64,000 nucleotides of DNA from Romboutsia ilealis (GCF_900015215.1 NZ_LN555523.1:378415-442414); one strand, 5' to 3'; shown: positions 11,915-21,832, numbered from the stretch's first letter. Translations and numbers: made by a program. Notes: generated from the sequence alone by a model not told the origin.

Positions 11915-14900
11915 TGAGTTCTCCTAAATGGACAAAAGAACAACAAGCAGTTATAGATAGTAGAAATTCAAATTTATTAGTAGCAGCTGCGGCAGGTTCA
12001 GGAAAAACAGCAGTATTAGTTGAACGTATAATACAAATGATAACGGATAAGGAAAATCCAATAGATATAGATAAACTACTAGTAGTTACATTCACAAATG
12101 CAGCAGCATCTGAGATGAGAGAAAGAATAGGTGATGCTATAGGAAAGGCCCTAGATAAGGATCCAGAAAATCGTCATCTACAAAATCAATTAGTACTTTT
12201 AAATAAAGCTAGTATAACAACAATACATTCATTTTGTTTAGAAGTTATAAAGTCTAATTTCCACAAAATAAATTTAGATCCAAATTTTAGAATAGGCGAT
12301 ACAACAGAATGTACACTATTAAAGCAAGAGGCTATAGAAGAAGTATTTGAAGAGTTGTACGTGGAACAAAATGAAGGATTTTTAAACTTGGTAGAAAGTT
12401 ATGCGGAAAAAAGAGGAGATAGTAATGTACAAGATATAATTTTAGGAATATACAATTTCTCGATGGCATCTCCTAATCCAAAAGAATGGTTAGAATATTC
12501 AGCAGAGCAATTTAATATAGATGATGATTTTGACTTTTCAAAATCTATATGGGCCAATGCAATATTAGATACTGTCTATATGGAAATAGAAGGAATAGAA
12601 TCTAGTATGAGAAAGTCATTAGAAGAACTTAGAGGTATAGAAGAACTTGAGACATATTTGCTTAAATTTAGAAAGGACTATGAAGGAATAAAAAGAATAC
12701 TAGAGGCTTGTGATATAAATAATGACAGCGTATGGAATGATACTTTTATTGCTATGTCATCTATTGCGTTTGAAAACTACACTAAGGGAGTAAAAAGACT
12801 TCCAAAGGATGCACCAGATTATATAACTGATATTAAAAAAAGAGCAGATGATATAAGAAAAAGTGCTAAAAAGACTATACAAAATATGGTTTCTTCGGTT
12901 TTTAGAAAAGAAAATGATGATATAAAAGAAGAAATTAAATATCTATATAAAATAGTAAAATCAATATCAGAGACTGTTCTTAAATTTGAAGAAGCTTATA
13001 GTAATAATAAGAGGGATAAAGGAATTATAGATTTTAATGATATTGAGCATTTTGCATTAAAGATTCTTACTGAAAAGGATGAAAATGGAAATACGATACC
13101 ATCGGATATTGCATTATCTTATAGAGATAAGTTTTATGAAATATTTATAGATGAGTATCAAGATAGTAACTTTGTACAAGAAGTATTACTTAGTAACATA
13201 GCAAAAATAAAAACTCCAAATAGATTTATGGTTGGTGATGTAAAGCAAAGTATCTATAGATTTAGACAAGCTAAGCCTGAAATATTTTTACAAAAATATT
13301 CTGATTATGATACAGAAAAAGGTGCTTTACATAGAAAAATAATGCTTTATAAAAACTTTAGAAGTAGAGAAGAAGTAGTAAACTGTGCAAACTATATATT
13401 TGAAAATACTATGAGTAAGCAAATCGGTGATATTGATTATACTGAAGAAGAAAGACTTAATTTAGGTGCATCATTCAAAGAAAATGAAGATGAAAATGCT
13501 ATAGTTGGAGGACCTTCAGAAATTCATATAATACAGACTAAAACAAGTCTAAATAATTCAAAAGATGATGAGGAAAAAGAATTATCTGATGAAGAGGAAG
13601 AAGAAATAGACAATATTCAAATCGAAGCTAGAATGGTCGGAAAAATAATAAAAGACATGATGAAGCCAAATGAAGACGGAAAAATACAAATGGTTTATGA
13701 TAAGAAATTAGATGATTATAGGCCAATAGAATTTAAAGATATAGTAATTTTACTTAGAGCTACATCTGCGTGGGCACCTGTATTTGCTGATGAACTTATG
13801 GATATGGATATACCTACATATGCAGATATAGGTGTAGGATATTTTGATACTATAGAAATTAAGACAGTAATGAGTTTACTACAAGTTATAGATAATCCTA
13901 TGCAAGATATACCTCTTTTAGCAGTGCTTAAATCGCCTATATGTGGATTTACGCCTGAAGATCTTATAGATATAAGAGTTGAAGATACACATAGAACTTT
14001 CTATGAAGCTTTAGAAGGTTATAGTGAAAATGATGATGAGATAGGATATAAATGTTTAGACTTTTTAAATAAATTGCAAGATTACAAAGAAAAATCATTA
14101 TACATGAGTACAGATGAATTTCTATGGTATCTATATACTAAAACTGGATATTTTGCGTATGTTGGAGCATTACCAGGTGGTTCTCAAAGACAAGCAAATT
14201 TAAAAATATTATTTGAAAGAGCAAAGCAATTTGAAGAAACGAGCTTTAAAGGAATATTTAATTTTATAAACTTCATAAGTAAACTAAAAAAATCAAATAC
14301 TGATATGGGAAGTGCTAAAACTCTAGGGGAAAATGCAAATGTAGTTAGAATTATGAGTATACATAAAAGTAAAGGACTAGAGTTCCCTGTAGTTATATGC
14401 TCTGGGATGGGCAAAAATTTCAATAATCAAGACTTTAGAAAAAGTATTTTATATCATCATGACTTAGGATATGGACCAGAATTAGTTGATTATAATAGAA
14501 GAATATCTTATCCAAGTATAGCAAAGGAAGCATTGAAAAGTAGAATAAATATAGAAAACTTATCAGAAGAGATGAGAGTTTTATATGTTGCATTTACAAG
14601 GCCAAAAGAAAAATTAATTATAACAGGATCTTCTAGAGATATAAATAAAAGCATAAATTCTTGGTCAAATGGAATAGATTCAAAGCAACCAATATCTAAA
14701 TATAAAATATTAAAAGGAAAAAGCTACTTAGATTGGATAATGTCATCAGTTTTAAAGCATAAGGATTTAGAAAATATTAGAGAAATGGCTGAGGTAGAAC
14801 TTGAGAATATAGATGATCATCCGTCAAAATGGAAAACTAAAATTTGGTACAAAGAAGATGTAATATTAGAAAATAAAGAAGATGAAGAAGATGAAAGTGT

Positions 14901-15681
14901 AAGGGATATCTTAGAAAATTTAGATGTAACTGTTCCAAACACCCCTTATTACGATGAAATAAAAGAAAAATTAGATTATAAATATAAATATGAAATATGT
15001 ACAACAAAGCCAGCAAGTATATCTGTAACTGAAATTAAGAAAATACAAAATTCTTACGAAGAAGAATTAACTGAAGATTTATTTAATAATCAAATAGTAC
15101 TTAAAAAACCTCTATTTATGCAGGAGGAAATTGAAGATAAAATTACAGGCGCAGAAAGAGGAAGTATAGTCCACTTAATAATGGAACTTTTAGATTTCAA
15201 TAAAATAAATACAATAGATGAAATAAAAGAACAAATAAATATATTTATAAAGAAAAATATTATAACTGAAAAACAATCAACAGCTATAAATTCATATAAG
15301 ATCTATAAATTCTTTAAATCAGATATCGGTCAAAGAATGTTAAAATCAGCATTTGTAAAAAGAGAACAAGCAATATATGCTCAAATAAAGCTTAAAGATG
15401 TATACATCTATGAAGATTTAATAAATGATGGTAGTTTAAATTATGATGATGAAAGTATAATGCTTAGAGGTATTATAGATGCATATTTTGAAGAAGATGA
15501 AAAGATAGTAATTGTTGATTATAAAACGGATTTTGTAAATGATGAAAATAGAGAAGAAGTTATAAATAGATACAAAAAACAATTAGACTTATATGCTGAA
15601 GTTGTAAAAAATCTTACAGGAAAAGAAGTCAAAGAAAAGTATATTTATTTATTTGGTATAGATGAAGGTGTATCAATATAA
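11914..15681 (+). CDS. addA: ATP-dependent helicase/nuclease subunit A
   Basis: 1255 residues. Walker A AAAGSGKT spans about 25-32, motif Ia is TFTNAAASEMRERI, and motif II is DEYQD at 413-417. Motif III is VGDVKQSIYRFRQA, motif V is IHKSKGLEFPVV, and motif VI is LYVAFTRPKEKL. The C-terminal nuclease has GIIDAYF and DYK at 1202-1204. All catalytic elements for helicase and nuclease are present. An acidic insert (near 545-565, EEKELSDEEEEE) is a normal variable region. It starts with TAATG overlap to addB. No clear terminator follows. A gap of 110 nt with a possible -10 TATAAT at 15761 separates it from folBK. Confidence 0.97.
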   Translation: MSSPKWTKEQQAVIDSRNSNLLVAAAAGSGKTAVLVERIIQMITDKENPIDIDKLLVVTFTNAAASEMRERIGDAIGKALDKDPENRHLQNQLVLLNKASITTIHSFCLEVIKSNFHKINLDPNFRIGDTTECTLLKQEAIEEVFEELYVEQNEGFLNLVESYAEKRGDSNVQDIILGIYNFSMASPNPKEWLEYSAEQFNIDDDFDFSKSIWANAILDTVYMEIEGIESSMRKSLEELRGIEELETYLLKFRKDYEGIKRILEACDINNDSVWNDTFIAMSSIAFENYTKGVKRLPKDAPDYITDIKKRADDIRKSAKKTIQNMVSSVFRKENDDIKEEIKYLYKIVKSISETVLKFEEAYSNNKRDKGIIDFNDIEHFALKILTEKDENGNTIPSDIALSYRDKFYEIFIDEYQDSNFVQEVLLSNIAKIKTPNRFMVGDVKQSIYRFRQAKPEIFLQKYSDYDTEKGALHRKIMLYKNFRSREEVVNCANYIFENTMSKQIGDIDYTEEERLNLGASFKENEDENAIVGGPSEIHIIQTKTSLNNSKDDEEKELSDEEEEEIDNIQIEARMVGKIIKDMMKPNEDGKIQMVYDKKLDDYRPIEFKDIVILLRATSAWAPVFADELMDMDIPTYADIGVGYFDTIEIKTVMSLLQVIDNPMQDIPLLAVLKSPICGFTPEDLIDIRVEDTHRTFYEALEGYSENDDEIGYKCLDFLNKLQDYKEKSLYMSTDEFLWYLYTKTGYFAYVGALPGGSQRQANLKILFERAKQFEETSFKGIFNFINFISKLKKSNTDMGSAKTLGENANVVRIMSIHKSKGLEFPVVICSGMGKNFNNQDFRKSILYHHDLGYGPELVDYNRRISYPSIAKEALKSRINIENLSEEMRVLYVAFTRPKEKLIITGSSRDINKSINSWSNGIDSKQPISKYKILKGKSYLDWIMSSVLKHKDLENIREMAEVELENIDDHPSKWKTKIWYKEDVILENKEDEEDESVRDILENLDVTVPNTPYYDEIKEKLDYKYKYEICTTKPASISVTEIKKIQNSYEEELTEDLFNNQIVLKKPLFMQEEIEDKITGAERGSIVHLIMELLDFNKINTIDEIKEQINIFIKKNIITEKQSTAINSYKIYKFFKSDIGQRMLKSAFVKREQAIYAQIKLKDVYIYEDLINDGSLNYDDESIMLRGIIDAYFEEDEKIVIVDYKTDFVNDENREEVINRYKKQLDLYAEVVKNLTGKEVKEKYIYLFGIDEGVSI

Positions 15682-15791
15682 TATATAACTTTAGATATTA
15701 AAAATGAAAAATGTCAATACAAAATAAGATATAGAAATATATGTAGCAATATATTACTATTATAATATATACAACTGAGGGGGGCTTTTAA

Positions 15792-16610
15792 ATGGATAAA
15801 ATACATATAAAAGATTTAGAAATAATAGCATTCCATGGTGCAATACCGGAAGAAAAAGTTTTAGGACAAAAATTTGTTTTAAGCTTTGAATTAGATGTAG
15901 ACCTTCGTCAAGCTGGAAAGAATGATGATTTAACTAAAACAGTTCATTATGGAGAATTAGCTCAAAAAGTAGAGGAAGAATTTACGAAAACATCTTATGA
16001 TTTAGTAGAAAAAGCAGCTGAAGAAATATGTGAATTTGTGTTACTTGATTATCCTTTAGTAAAGAAAGTAAAATTATTACTAAAAAAACCATGGGCTCCA
16101 ACTAGAAAACATGTAGAATATGTTGGAGTAGAAATTGAGAGAAAGTGGAGCAAAGTATATATAGCCGCAGGAGCTAATTTAGGAGATAAAGAAGAAACTT
16201 TAAAAGAAGCTATAGATAAAATAGATAAAAGAAAAGATTGTGTAGTTACAAAAGTATCTAATTTCTATACTACTGATCCAGTTGGATATGAAGATCAAGA
16301 TAAGTTTGTAAACTGTGTATTTGAAATAGATACACTGCAAACGCCAAGTGAACTTATGGATACTTTATTAGAAGTTGAGAAAGATTTTAAAAGAGAACGA
16401 ATAATAAGATGGGGTCCAAGAACTTTAGATTTGGATATAATATTTTATGATGATATAATTTCATATGATGAACATATACTTATACCTCATCCAAGAGCGC
16501 ATGAAAGACAATTTGTTATGAGACCTATGTGTGATATAAATCCATATTATGTACATCCTATATACAGAAAAAGAGTAATGGATATATCTAGTGAATTAGG
16601 TGAATTATAG
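15792..16610 (+). CDS. Bifunctional dihydroneopterin aldolase / HPPK (FolB-FolK fusion)
   Basis: 272 residues with two fused enzymes of folate synthesis. Residues 1-119 match FolB: it starts DKIHIKDLEIIAFHGAIPEEK, with the conserved active-site region TVHYGEL and a C-terminal KPWAPTRKHVEYVGVEIER. Residues 120-272 match 6-hydroxymethyl-7,8-dihydropterin pyrophosphokinase: AAGANLGDKEETL, FYTTDPVGYEDQDKFVN, the RWGPRTLDLDIIFYDD signature and the IPHPRAHERQFVMRPM segment. The fused protein carries out two successive steps, from dihydroneopterin to the pyrophosphorylated pterin used by FolP. No folP or folE lies next to it here. The AGGGGG SD is strong. A terminator and repeat copy 2 follow. Confidence 0.95.
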   Translation: MDKIHIKDLEIIAFHGAIPEEKVLGQKFVLSFELDVDLRQAGKNDDLTKTVHYGELAQKVEEEFTKTSYDLVEKAAEEICEFVLLDYPLVKKVKLLLKKPWAPTRKHVEYVGVEIERKWSKVYIAAGANLGDKEETLKEAIDKIDKRKDCVVTKVSNFYTTDPVGYEDQDKFVNCVFEIDTLQTPSELMDTLLEVEKDFKRERIIRWGPRTLDLDIIFYDDIISYDEHILIPHPRAHERQFVMRPMCDINPYYVHPIYRKRVMDISSELGEL

Positions 16611-16618
16611 AATATATA

Positions 16619-16659
16619 ACCCTTAACTTAAAAATTTATTTTAGGTTGAGGGTATTTTT
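16619..16659 (+). terminator. Terminator of folBK whose T-tract opens repeat copy 2
   Basis: Left arm ACCCTTAACTTAAA pairs with TTTAGGTTGAGGGT (two G-U pairs), followed by ATTTTTA. The T-run is also the first bases of the dispersed element. Confidence 0.75.
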
Positions 16660-16854
16660 ACGCTTAAGGATATTATAATACTTAAAAAAATGTGGATAAA
16701 TTCTGAATGTAAGTGATATCAATAAATTGGTTTTGAGCGTAAAAAAGATTTTGAAATACTTCGCCCACGCAGTGGCTCAAGCAACGGACGAAGTCGTTGG
16801 CGACATGAAATGTTTCGCCGACACGTCGCTCAAGCGTAGCGAATTTTTTATTTT
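16655..16854 (+). repeat. Dispersed intergenic element, copy 2
   Basis: The head TTTTTACGCTTAAG...TTGAGCGTAAAAA is nearly identical to the other copies, with the DnaA box TGTGGATAA at 16691-16699. Three variable modules of about 25 nt follow: AATACTTCGCCCACGCAGTG with GCTCAAGC, then AACGGACGAAGTCGTTGG, then AATGTTTCGCCGACACGTCG with CTCAAGC. The tail is GCGTAGCGAATTTTTT. Modules 1 and 3 are variants of one sequence. It has the same orientation as copies 1, 3 and 4. Confidence 0.9.
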
Positions 16855-16937
16855 AAATGATATATTTAATAGAGAGGTATTAATTGTATAGAAAAATACA
16901 AAATATACTTATTATATAATTAAATGATAGAAATACA

Positions 16938-16966
16938 TTGACTATTTAGATTAATAAATATATTCT
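16938..16966 (+). promoter_or_regulatory. Putative sigma-A promoter for the DMT transporter gene
   Basis: TTGACT, 17 nt, TATTCT. It lies in the 242-nt stretch between repeat copy 2 and the GTG start at 17097. Nothing else gene-like was seen there; the stretch is plain AT-rich DNA. Confidence 0.45.
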
Positions 16967-17096
16967 TATAAAGGATTAATTGAAAATAATAGAAAATGTA
17001 GGAAGGCATCTAAGGTTTTGAAAAATCTATAAATTATTTTAGATATATAAAAATAAGATAATAGAATAAAATAAATATACAGAAAGGAGATTAGAT

Positions 17097-17981
17097 GTGA
17101 ATAAAATAATAAGTTCAGACAGAACAAAAGGAATAATATGTATCATATTATCTGCTCTAGGATTTGCGCTAATGTCAGCATGCGTAAAGCTAGCAGGAGA
17201 TTTACCTAACTTTCAAAAAGTTTTTTTTAGAAATTTAGTATCTGCAATTATAGCTCTATACTTAATACTTAAGCATAAAGGAAGTTTCACCGGGAAAAAA
17301 GAGAATAGAAAGATATTACTTATGAGATCTACATTTGGAACTATAGGTGTAATTTTAAATTATTATGCTATAGATAAGTTAGTATTATCTGATGCAAATA
17401 TGTTAAATAAACTAAGCCCTTTCTTATCAGTACTTCTGTGTGCATGGTTTTTAAAAGAGAAAATAAATAAAAGACAAATAGTATCAATTATAATTGCATT
17501 TACAGGTGCATTATTAATAATAAAGCCTACATTTAGTATAGAAGTTATACCATATTTAGCTGGTATCTTTGGAGCATTGAGTGCAGCATCAGCGTATACT
17601 TGTTTAAGAGTATTAGGAAATAGGGAAGAGTCTTATACTATAGTATTTTTCTTCTCCATGTTCTCATTAATAACTATTTTACCTATATTTATATATGTGT
17701 ATGAACCAATGACAACATCTCAATTAATATATTTACTTTTAGCAGGAGTATTTGCTAGTTTAGGTCAGTTTGGAATAACACTAGCTTATAGATATGCACC
17801 AGCTAAAGAAATATCTATATTTGACTATACTAATATAATTTTCTCTGCTATCCTTAGCATATTTATATTTAATCAATATCCAGATATACTAAGTACTATA
17901 GGATATGTAGTAGTATTTTCAGCAGCATTTTATATATTCTTATACAATAAAAAACTAGATAGAATTGAAAAGGAAAATTAG
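17097..17981 (+). CDS. EamA/DMT-family membrane transporter
   Basis: 294 residues; GTG start at 17097 chosen because AAAGGAGA lies 8 nt upstream and the overlapping ATG at 17095 meets TGA at once. Ten hydrophobic segments are visible in two halves of about five, the usual 2xEamA layout. The first half starts KGIICIILSALGFALMSACVK. The second half repeats the pattern from YLAGIFGALSAASAYTCLRVLG, including the GVFASLGQFGITLAYRYAPA loop and helix typical of the family. The DMT superfamily exports metabolites such as amino acids, or imports small molecules; the substrate cannot be read from sequence. The C-terminus is short and basic (KKLDRIEKEN). It appears monocistronic, 77 nt before the methyltransferase gene. 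Confidence 0.88.
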   Translation: MNKIISSDRTKGIICIILSALGFALMSACVKLAGDLPNFQKVFFRNLVSAIIALYLILKHKGSFTGKKENRKILLMRSTFGTIGVILNYYAIDKLVLSDANMLNKLSPFLSVLLCAWFLKEKINKRQIVSIIIAFTGALLIIKPTFSIEVIPYLAGIFGALSAASAYTCLRVLGNREESYTIVFFFSMFSLITILPIFIYVYEPMTTSQLIYLLLAGVFASLGQFGITLAYRYAPAKEISIFDYTNIIFSAILSIFIFNQYPDILSTIGYVVVFSAAFYIFLYNKKLDRIEKEN

Positions 17982-18058
17982 TAAAAATAGTTTGAATTAA
18001 TTTATCATATACAATAATATGGTTATATATAAAATAACTAATGATAAGGTGTGACTAA

Positions 18059-19222
18059 ATGGAAGAATTAAAAAAATCAATTAAAGAAATCGTAGAACAA
18101 GATATTGTAAAAGTAGTTATAAGTAATAAAAAAGATAAAGAAGAAAAATATAATAAGATAGTAATTTTACTTAAGGAGAATTCTAAGAAAAAGTATTATC
18201 AAATAGAGAAATATACAGATAAGCAAGTATTCCATGAAAATATTGAAATAAACATGTTAGAAGAGAAAATATTAGAATTTATGGAATCTAAGTATAAGCA
18301 ACTTTCTGCGTGGGCAACAAATATGAATTTTGATTTAAAGATTTCTAAAAAAAATAAGGTATTTCTAGGAAAGAAAAAAAGTAATAATTCAAATATTGTT
18401 GCAAAAGGACACAATAAAGAAAAAAATTATATCTTAAAAGAAGGTACAATAATACAACCACTTATAGACTTAGGTGTATTTACAAAAGAGGGTAAAGTTA
18501 TAAACTCTCAATACGATAAGTATAAACAAATAAATAGATTTATAGAAATCATAGACGATGAAGTAAAGAAAAATAACTTTGAAGAGCTAACTGTATTAGA
18601 TTTTGGATGTGGAAAATCATACTTAACTTTTGTTTTATATTACTACTTTACTGAAATAAAGAAAATTAATGTAAGGATGATAGGATTAGATTTAAAAGCA
18701 GATGTTATTAAAAAATGTAATGATATAGCTAAAAAATATAACTATGAAAATTTAAGATTTGAACTTGGTGATATAAATGGATTCAAATACAATAACAAAG
18801 TTGATATGGTAATAACTCTACATGCATGTGATACTGCTACTGATTATGCTTTATATAATGCTATAAAGTGGAATACAAAAATGATATTCTCTGTGCCATG
18901 TTGTCAGCATGAATTTAATAGTCAAATGAAACCAGAGAATTTACCGATATTGTCTAGATACGGAATAGTTAAGGAAAGAATGTCAGCTCTTATGACAGAT
19001 GCTCTTAGAGCTAATTTATTAGAGGTTTTAGGATATAAAACTCAGTTATTAGAGTTTATAGATATATCTCATTCACCTAAAAATATTTTAATAAGAGCAT
19101 CAAAATCAAATATATCAAAAGAGAAAAAAGAAATAGCGTTGAAAGAAGTAAATGATTTAATAAAAGAATTTAATTTTAATCCGACATTATATAGCTTATT
19201 AAAGGAAGATCAGTTAATATAA
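18059..19222 (+). CDS. Class I SAM-dependent methyltransferase (Methyltransf_32-like)
   Basis: 387 residues. The SAM-binding motif I is LTVLDFGCGKSYLTFVLYYY near residues 180-199, the acidic loop is MIGLDLKADVI, and the active-site region is DMVITLHACDTATDYAL followed by FSVPCCQHEFN. The LHACDTATDYAL and PCCQHE elements are those I associate with the Methyltransf_32 group, which may act on RNA or protein. The N-terminal 170 residues are charged and lack a recognisable domain, possibly for substrate binding. The C-terminus is unremarkable. SD AAGGTG lies upstream and a terminator follows. The methyl acceptor is unknown. Confidence 0.85.
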   Translation: MEELKKSIKEIVEQDIVKVVISNKKDKEEKYNKIVILLKENSKKKYYQIEKYTDKQVFHENIEINMLEEKILEFMESKYKQLSAWATNMNFDLKISKKNKVFLGKKKSNNSNIVAKGHNKEKNYILKEGTIIQPLIDLGVFTKEGKVINSQYDKYKQINRFIEIIDDEVKKNNFEELTVLDFGCGKSYLTFVLYYYFTEIKKINVRMIGLDLKADVIKKCNDIAKKYNYENLRFELGDINGFKYNNKVDMVITLHACDTATDYALYNAIKWNTKMIFSVPCCQHEFNSQMKPENLPILSRYGIVKERMSALMTDALRANLLEVLGYKTQLLEFIDISHSPKNILIRASKSNISKEKKEIALKEVNDLIKEFNFNPTLYSLLKEDQLI

Positions 19223-19226
19223 TAAA

Positions 19227-19254
19227 AAAGTCATCCCAAAATGGATGGCTTTTT
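19227..19254 (+). terminator. Rho-independent terminator
   Basis: AAGTCATCC pairs with GGATGGCTT around loop CAAAAT (one G-U pair), followed by TTTTTATA. It ends the methyltransferase transcript. The 120 nt up to 19380 hold nothing else clear. Confidence 0.85.
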
Positions 19255-19379
19255 ATATGATAAAGTATTAAAAAATATATCTGTTATGGATAATTTATAA
19301 TCCAATGGTTATTTTATCCAATGGATACTTCTATAGTAGAAGTAAGAATATATCGTTAGCCATATGAGTAGAGCAAATT

Positions 19380-19931
19380 TTATATTTTAATTTTATCTAA
19401 ATTTAACTTCTTATTAAAATAAGAAACTTTAGAAAAATGATTTAATATATAGTTAGCAGATAAACCTATAAATATACCAGTACCAATACCTGCTATAGAT
19501 AATATAGGTAAATATAAAAATATATTTAAATTTTTAAATATAATAGATGCAGCAAATAATTGACCTACATTATGAAATACAGCAGCAGAAGTACTAACAC
19601 CTATAATTGATACATATCTACCACCTAAATGTTTAACTAATATTGTTATTATAAAACTTAACACTCCTCCTGAAATACTATATAGCAGGGAAGAAATACT
19701 ACCACCTAGAAGAGAAGATAATAGCATTCTAAGTATTAATACAATAAAAGAATCTTTGTAGCTATCCAAAGTATATACAGATATAACTATAATTAAATTA
19801 GCTAGTCCAAGTTTAGCACCTGGAGCTATAAATGGAATAGGTAGCATACGCTCGATTAAAGATAGCACTAAGGCCATAGAAACAAGTATACCAATATAAA
19901 TCATTTTATAAGTTTTGTTATATTTAGTCAT
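19380..19931 (-). CDS. Gx transporter family membrane protein (heptaprenyl diphosphate synthase component I family)
   Basis: 183 residues with about five membrane segments. Family features are the opening IYIGILVSMALVLSLIERML, the PFIAPGAKLGLANLI motif, and the Gly/Ser-rich segment LLGGSISSLLYSISGG. The family name comes from an old assignment to a prenyl synthase subunit, but the sequence looks like a small ECF-type substrate-binding membrane protein. It starts 2 nt after the NusG-II protein gene on the same strand, so the two form one operon. In other Firmicutes this pair is often found with ApbE, and that is also the case here, in divergent orientation. A link to flavin-dependent redox or extracellular electron transfer (EetB-like) is inference. 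Confidence 0.8.
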   Translation of the reverse strand: MTKYNKTYKMIYIGILVSMALVLSLIERMLPIPFIAPGAKLGLANLIIVISVYTLDSYKDSFIVLILRMLLSSLLGGSISSLLYSISGGVLSFIITILVKHLGGRYVSIIGVSTSAAVFHNVGQLFAASIIFKNLNIFLYLPILSIAGIGTGIFIGLSANYILNHFSKVSYFNKKLNLDKIKI

Positions 19932-19933
19932 AA

Positions 19934-20326
19934 TTAATGAGATAGTATAAAATCATCAGAACTATCGTATTCATCTCCTTTTATTTCTATTATTAATTCG
20001 TTAGGTAGACATATTAATGTTTTACCTATCTTAGAAATGCTTCCTTGTTTAATACAAAGTTTATCCTTACAATCAGCATCTACAATCTTTATTTCATTTC
20101 CATTTATAATAATTGTATTATTTCCATGATCGGTTGATATTGATAATCTTTTTTCTGAAGCGACAGGCAAATAAATAGTAGTATATACGTCGCCATTTAC
20201 TTTAATAGTAGCATATAAATTTTTACTATTTTTAGATACTACATTAGAATATATAAAATGTGGTATGAATGAAAAGATTATAAGAATTACTATTATAATA
20301 CAATCCATCTTTTTTAAAATTTTCAT
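19934..20326 (-). CDS. NusG domain II-containing membrane-anchored protein (EetA-like)
   Basis: 130 residues. One N-terminal membrane helix (about residues 8-27, CIIIVILIIFSFIPHFIY) is followed by an extracytoplasmic beta-rich domain. The domain contains VNGDVYTTIYLP, NTIIINGNEIKIVDADCKDKLC and the KTLICLPNELIIEI strand. The DCxDKxC...G...I.CLPN pattern is diagnostic of the NusG-II domain; it does not act in transcription. AAGGGGA lies 5 nt before the ATG. It forms a two-gene operon with the Gx-transporter protein. The intergenic stretch upstream (20327-20702) separates it from apbE on the other strand. Confidence 0.82.
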   Translation of the reverse strand: MKILKKMDCIIIVILIIFSFIPHFIYSNVVSKNSKNLYATIKVNGDVYTTIYLPVASEKRLSISTDHGNNTIIINGNEIKIVDADCKDKLCIKQGSISKIGKTLICLPNELIIEIKGDEYDSSDDFILSH

Positions 20327-20392
20327 AATAATCCCCTTAAAATTTAAAGTAAAAATTAGTTCGTTTTAATAGTTAAATATAATCATTGTAAA

Positions 20393-20407
20393 TACTAGAT
20401 TCTAGTA
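20393..20407. promoter_or_regulatory. Perfect inverted repeat in the divergent apbE/NusG-II control region
   Basis: TACTAGA-T-TCTAGTA is a 7-bp perfect palindrome with a single central base. It sits 67 bp upstream of the minus-strand operon and about 300 bp upstream of apbE. It could be an operator. The remaining 376-bp stretch is AT-rich with no clear gene. Confidence 0.35.
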
Positions 20408-20702
20408 AATTATATTTTGATATTTAAAAAACTTATATAGTAATTTCTATATGATTAGTAAGATAATTAGCACAATAGATTAATTAAATTTTAAAATAAA
20501 AGCTTGCTATATAGCAACAGAAAAATAGTTTTAATATGGTGATTCTAAAAAAATTAAATAGAAAAATATCTAATATAAAGTTCAGATATACTAGTTGGCA
20601 TTAATATGTTGACTTTAAATTTACATAATGGTACATGTATACTATATAAATATATTAAATAAATATCGTTTATTTATATTAAAATTTCAGAGGGAGAATA
20701 TT

Positions 20703-21734
20703 ATGAGAAAGAAAATACTAACTATGATTTTGATATCTATTTTAGTTATAGGAAATATAGGTTGTACTAAAGAAGATACCAATCAACCAATCAGTAGAAC
20801 AGAAATATTTATGGGAACTCCAATAAGTATAAGGCTTTATGATGGAGGTAATCAGAAAGCTTTAGATAAGGCATTTGAAAAGATTGTAGAGATAGAAGAT
20901 GCAGTGAGTATTAATAAAGAAAATACAGAAATAACAAAGTTAAATGAAAGTGCGGGAATAGAAAAAGTAAAACTTAGCGACCTAAGTTATGATATATTAA
21001 AAAAGGGAATAGAATACTCTAGATTATCTAACGGAACGTATGATATTACTATAGGGCCATTAGTTAAGTTATGGAGTATAGGTCTTGAAGATGCTAGGGT
21101 TCCGAGTCAAGATGAAATAAATAATACTATTGATTATATAGATTATAATAATATTGAAGTAAATAATTCTACAAAAGAAGCATTCTTAATGAAAAAAGGA
21201 ATGGAAATAGATCTTGGAAGTATAGCAAAAGGATATGCAGCTGATGAAGTAGCTAAAATACTTAAACAAGAAGGAGTAAATAGCGCGATAATTGATTTAG
21301 GTGGAAATATATATGCATTAGGATCAAAGAGTTCAGATAGCAACTGGAAGGTAGGTATACAAAATCCATTTAACGATAGAGGTGAAGTAGTTGGCTCAAT
21401 TGAAGTATCTGATAAAACAGTTGTAACAAGTGGAATCTATGAAAGATTTATAGAAGAAGATGGAGTGAAATATCATCATATTTTAAATCCAAAAACAGGG
21501 TATCCATATGAAACTGATATAGCGGGTGTATCTATAATAGCAGATAATTCAATAGATGCAGATGCTTTATCTACATTAACTTTTACAAAGGGTCTAGAGG
21601 AAGGACTTAAATTTGTAGAGGATTTAGAGAACGTAGATGCAATATTTATAACAAATGACAAACAAATATATATGAGTGAAGGTATAAAAGATAATTTTAA
21701 ACTTATAGATAATGATTTCAAGATTAGCAATTAG
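20703..21734 (+). CDS. apbE: FAD:protein FMN transferase, lipoprotein
   Basis: 343 residues from the ATG at 20703 (SD AGAGGGAG); a longer in-frame start at 20628 is rejected because it would bury the signal peptide. The N-terminus is a lipoprotein signal with lipobox IGNIGC (Cys21). The ApbE domain follows: RTEIFMGTPISIRLYDGG, SIAKGYAADEVAKIL, AIIDLGGNIYALGSK, HHILNPKTGYPYE and a late DADALSTLTFTKG. The enzyme attaches FMN covalently to Thr/Ser of target proteins outside the membrane, using FAD and Mg2+. No flavinylated target is encoded next to it. The divergent Gx-transporter/NusG-II pair suggests a shared redox function. A terminator lies 70 nt downstream. Confidence 0.95.
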   Translation: MRKKILTMILISILVIGNIGCTKEDTNQPISRTEIFMGTPISIRLYDGGNQKALDKAFEKIVEIEDAVSINKENTEITKLNESAGIEKVKLSDLSYDILKKGIEYSRLSNGTYDITIGPLVKLWSIGLEDARVPSQDEINNTIDYIDYNNIEVNNSTKEAFLMKKGMEIDLGSIAKGYAADEVAKILKQEGVNSAIIDLGGNIYALGSKSSDSNWKVGIQNPFNDRGEVVGSIEVSDKTVVTSGIYERFIEEDGVKYHHILNPKTGYPYETDIAGVSIIADNSIDADALSTLTFTKGLEEGLKFVEDLENVDAIFITNDKQIYMSEGIKDNFKLIDNDFKISN

Positions 21735-21803
21735 ATTAGATACTTAACTTATCAATAAATATAAAAACAAACAGTAACGATATAACACCATATGTAAATA
21801 ATA

Positions 21804-21832
21804 AAAAGTCGCAATAATTTGCGACTTTTTAT
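21804..21832 (+). terminator. Rho-independent terminator
   Basis: AAAAAGTCGCAA pairs with TTGCGACTTTTT around a short AT loop. It ends the apbE transcript. Confidence 0.88.
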
